Under the pieces are notes generated by a model, which had not been told where the DNA came from, searched no databases, and was given only the letters and a program-made list of their open reading frames with translations. From an uncultured Desulfovibrionaceae bacterium (GTDB taxonomy: Bacteria > Desulfobacterota > Desulfovibrionia > Desulfovibrionales > Desulfovibrionaceae): a DNA stretch of 57,135 nt. Positions 55,076 through 57,135 of the stretch are shown here, piece after piece. Position numbers and translations under genes: made by a program. The stretch spans positions 1 to 57,135 of the forward strand of contig CALUUT010000026.1 of the NCBI GenBank assembly GCA_944324045.1. The letters run 5' to 3'. The first letter of the stretch is position 1. Each line of letters starts with the position of its first letter.

Positions 55076-55501
55076 TTATGTGCCAATTACTTTTTTTGCT
55101 GGCTCGAAGGGTAGAACTTTCGAGCCAGTTCTTTTTGCGAAAACGTGATCAAGTTTATCCGGCTGTACGCCCAGACTTTTGATGTATCTTGCCGTGGTGT
55201 TTGGATTGTGGTGTCTGAGGACAGCCTGAATGCTTGGGATATCCAAACCGCCATATGCAAGAATGGTCGCCGCAAGGTGTCGTATGGCATGGAACCCAAA
55301 CGGCTTCACCCCGGCCCGTCTGCAAAGACGTTCCATGAAATGCTGTCGGGCCTTGTATGGCTCGCTGGTGTCTTTATCGTTGACATCCTCCCCCGACTTT
55401 AGGCGGGGGAGGATGTCAAATTTTCTTCCTTCGCCCATACCCTGCGCCTCTTGAGAGGCTTCCCATTTTTTGCTTCTTGCTTTGTGGCAAAAGAACATCA
55501 A
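55076..55501 (-). pseudogene. C-terminal fragment of a second tyrosine integrase
   Basis: The last part of a phage-type integrase: RQHFMERLCRRAGVKPFGFH, HAIRHLAATILAYGGLDIPS (HxxR region) and LRHHNPNTTARYIKSLG (His and nucleophile Tyr). The first Arg box and the whole N-terminal half are missing; the frame ends at about 55500 where the portal relic begins in the opposite direction. Its 3' end lies 34 bases from the attachment repeat, the usual place for an integrase. A hairpin of IS type interrupts it at 55380-55419 without breaking the frame. Confidence 0.8.
55380..55419. repeat. 15-bp perfect inverted repeat, possible IS200/IS605 end relic
   Basis: Arms TTGACATCCTCCCCC and GGGGGAGGATGTCAA with a 10-base loop GACTTTAGGC. 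This resembles the terminal hairpins of IS200/IS605-type (tnpB) elements. No transposase gene is nearby. The assignment is from resemblance only. Confidence 0.5.
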
Positions 55502-57135
55502 TTACAAACGCTTTTTCATAAAGCCGCCGAACTGGTCGGGTACGAAGGCGGGGCCTTTATTTTCATCGATACCGGCGCGACAGGCGCGGGTCTGGAAGCG
55601 CCGTTGCACAAAGGGCCGCATTCTTCGGAACTGCGGCCCGGCGGGACGCTTCGCTTCACGGTTATCGACCCGGTGAATGTTTTCCCCGGAGACTACAACA
55701 GCGCTTCCCCGTTGTCCCCCGATTATTTTCGGCCGCGCTGGTGGTGGGTTTTGGGGCAGCGCGTGCATTCGTCCCGACTTATCCGGATGGTGGCGAACGA
55801 AGTCCCGGTGTTGCTTAAACCGGCCTATAATTTTTTGGGGATTCCGCAGGCGCAAATTTTGTGGGATTACGTGTTGCATTTTCAGGAATGCCGCGCGGCA
55901 AGCGCCCGCCTGCTGACAAAATTTTCACTGACTGTTTTCAAAACAAAAATGGACGATATCCTTTTCGCGGCGGGCGGCACGACGGAGCTTGATTCCCGCG
56001 TTCGTTACATGATTCAGACCATGAACAACGATGGCGTGCTTGCTGTGGACAAGGAAAGCGAAGACGTGGTTAAGCTGGAAACGCCGCTTTCCGGCGTAAC
56101 GGACATCGTGCGTCAGTCTCTTGAGTTTCTCGCGGCCCTGAACCGCACGCCGGCGGTCAAGCTTCTTGGGGTCAGTCCTTCAGGGTTCAACGCCACAGGC
56201 GAAAGCGATATCCGCAATTACTACGATCATATTGCAAGCCAGCAGGAAAAGGTTCTGCGCGACGGGATTCGCATCGCGCTTGAATGTCTTCAGCTGCACC
56301 TTTTCGGAGAAACAGACCCGTCCATAACGTTTGACTTCGCGCCGCTTGGCGAGGAAGACCGGTCGGCGCTGTCGGCTTATCAGAAGTCGCTTGCGGACAC
56401 GACGGCCGTATACCTTGACCGTCAGGTCATCGCGCCGGAAGAAGCGCGCGCCATGCTCGCGGACGACCCGGACAGCGGATTTTCAAATATCGACCCAAAC
56501 AGGGTTTTTGAAGACGAAGGCGCGCCGGACGATGAAGACGGCCTTGAAGATGAAAGCGCGCCGTTCAGGGCGGATATTGACGACGTGGACAAGGCCGGGG
56601 CCGTGTACGACGGGGCCATGGACGCCGAAGAATGGCGTACAGCAAAAAACGGCAAGCGGTTTCAGGTCGATACTGAGACCGGCGAGATTGTCAAGGGCAA
56701 TGTGGGACAGAAGCAGGGTGGCTATGCGTCGCGCCCGATAGAATCCACAAAACCGGACATGGCTCGCTACGACGCGCTTTTAGAAGAGTTTAGCGACTAT
56801 AAAAAAGCGGCCCACGCTTATTTTCGCGAAAACCTGCAAGGCCGCCATGTTGAAGCCCAGACCGACAAAGGACCGGCGCGGGTCTGTTTTACCGGCGGAA
56901 CATGGCAGGAGCTTAAACGGGATCTGAATCGGGACGGGCTGAAAGCCGAGCTTATTCCGCATATGCCGGACATTATCAGCACGGGACAGTATCAGAAAAA
57001 CGAGCTCCATAAAAATAGAACCGACAAGGCTATAGCGTTCCACTCCTACAGCAAGGCGGTTGATACTTCGCAGGGGAGGAAGGATGTTGTCGTTGATGTG
57101 GTGGAGCGAGAAGAGAATGAACCGCGTTATTCCGC
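55484..57135 (+). pseudogene. Phage portal protein (DUF1073/PF06381 type), 5'-truncated, with C-terminal nuclease-like domain; runs off the right edge
   Basis: Open from a stop at 55400 to the window end with no proper start; the first start-like codon is GTG at 55484. The recognisable portal core starts at LFHKAAELVGYEGGAFIFID and includes FTVIDPVNVFPGDY, LLGVSPSGFNATGESDIRNY and ITFDFAPLGEEDRSALSAY, then YLDRQVIAPEEARAMLADDP. After an acidic linker (near 56510-56600) comes a separate segment, GKRFQVDTETGEIVKGN to AELIPHMPDIISTGQYQ and AIAFHSYSKAVDT, which resembles BECR-type nuclease or other polyvalent-protein domains of phages. The portal N-terminus has been lost at the junction with the integrase relic. 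Confidence 0.72.

Overview
The window looks like a chromosomal segment of a sulfate-reducing deltaproteobacterium of the Desulfovibrionaceae (Desulfovibrio and close relatives). The reasons are gene families and fusions known from that group: a TrmD fused to a second SPOUT-like RNA methyltransferase domain, a stand-alone AICAR transformylase without the IMP cyclohydrolase domain, a mannose-type PTS EIID beside EI and HPr, a four-domain NlpC/P60 lipoprotein with SH3b domains, and an ArsR-methyltransferase fusion of the SahR type directly before ahcY. This placement is an inference from gene content; no rRNA is present.

Positions 1-21363 are a minus-strand housekeeping block, read right to left: purA, holB, an NlpC/P60 lipoprotein, two glycosyltransferases, a zinc-ribbon/Yip1 membrane protein, trmD-rplS-rnhB-yraN-rsmI-EIID-ptsH-ptsI, smpB, secA, a Sel1-repeat protein, argJ, and a lipoprotein cut by the left edge. 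Positions 21554-33398 are mainly plus strand: a MltF-like transglycosylase, AICAR transformylase, a glycosyltransferase-like protein, RNase II, MurJ, and the sahR-ahcY methyl-cycle genes, with two convergent minus-strand genes (a small conserved protein and a DUF721/DciA protein). sahR has a clear promoter with an inverted-repeat operator at the start site. Between ahcY and the convergent metA lies a promoter-palindrome-terminator arrangement that predicts a small RNA of about 230 nt.

A tRNA-Glu gene (36200-36276) is the target of an 18.8-kb integrative and mobilizable element, bounded by 49-bp direct repeats (36228-36276 and 54993-55041). The element carries, from its right end, a frameshifted tyrosine integrase, a YhcG/DUF1016 nuclease-fold protein, a membrane coiled-coil protein, an excisionase with a structured leader, a winged-helix protein, a candidate oriT, a ColE1-like mobilization module (mobC, mobA with mbeB and mbeD nested in another frame), a SNF2 helicase, and a type III restriction-modification locus whose mod, rhuM and res genes are each broken by point lesions. 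At its left end an AT-rich, intact two-gene unit encodes an NdpA-like nucleoid protein and a RelA/SpoT-domain nucleotide synthetase; this is the best candidate here for an undescribed toxin, defence or alarmone system.

Directly beyond the right repeat lies a second, decayed element: the C-terminal half of another integrase (containing a hairpin like an IS200/IS605 end) joined back to back with a 5'-truncated phage portal gene of the DUF1073 family, which runs off the right edge and ends in a possible polyvalent-protein nuclease domain. Two tandem insertions at one tRNA are therefore visible. Three short perfect palindromes lie in frame inside rhuM and yhcG and encode the same small motif, a pattern not explained by the gene annotation.
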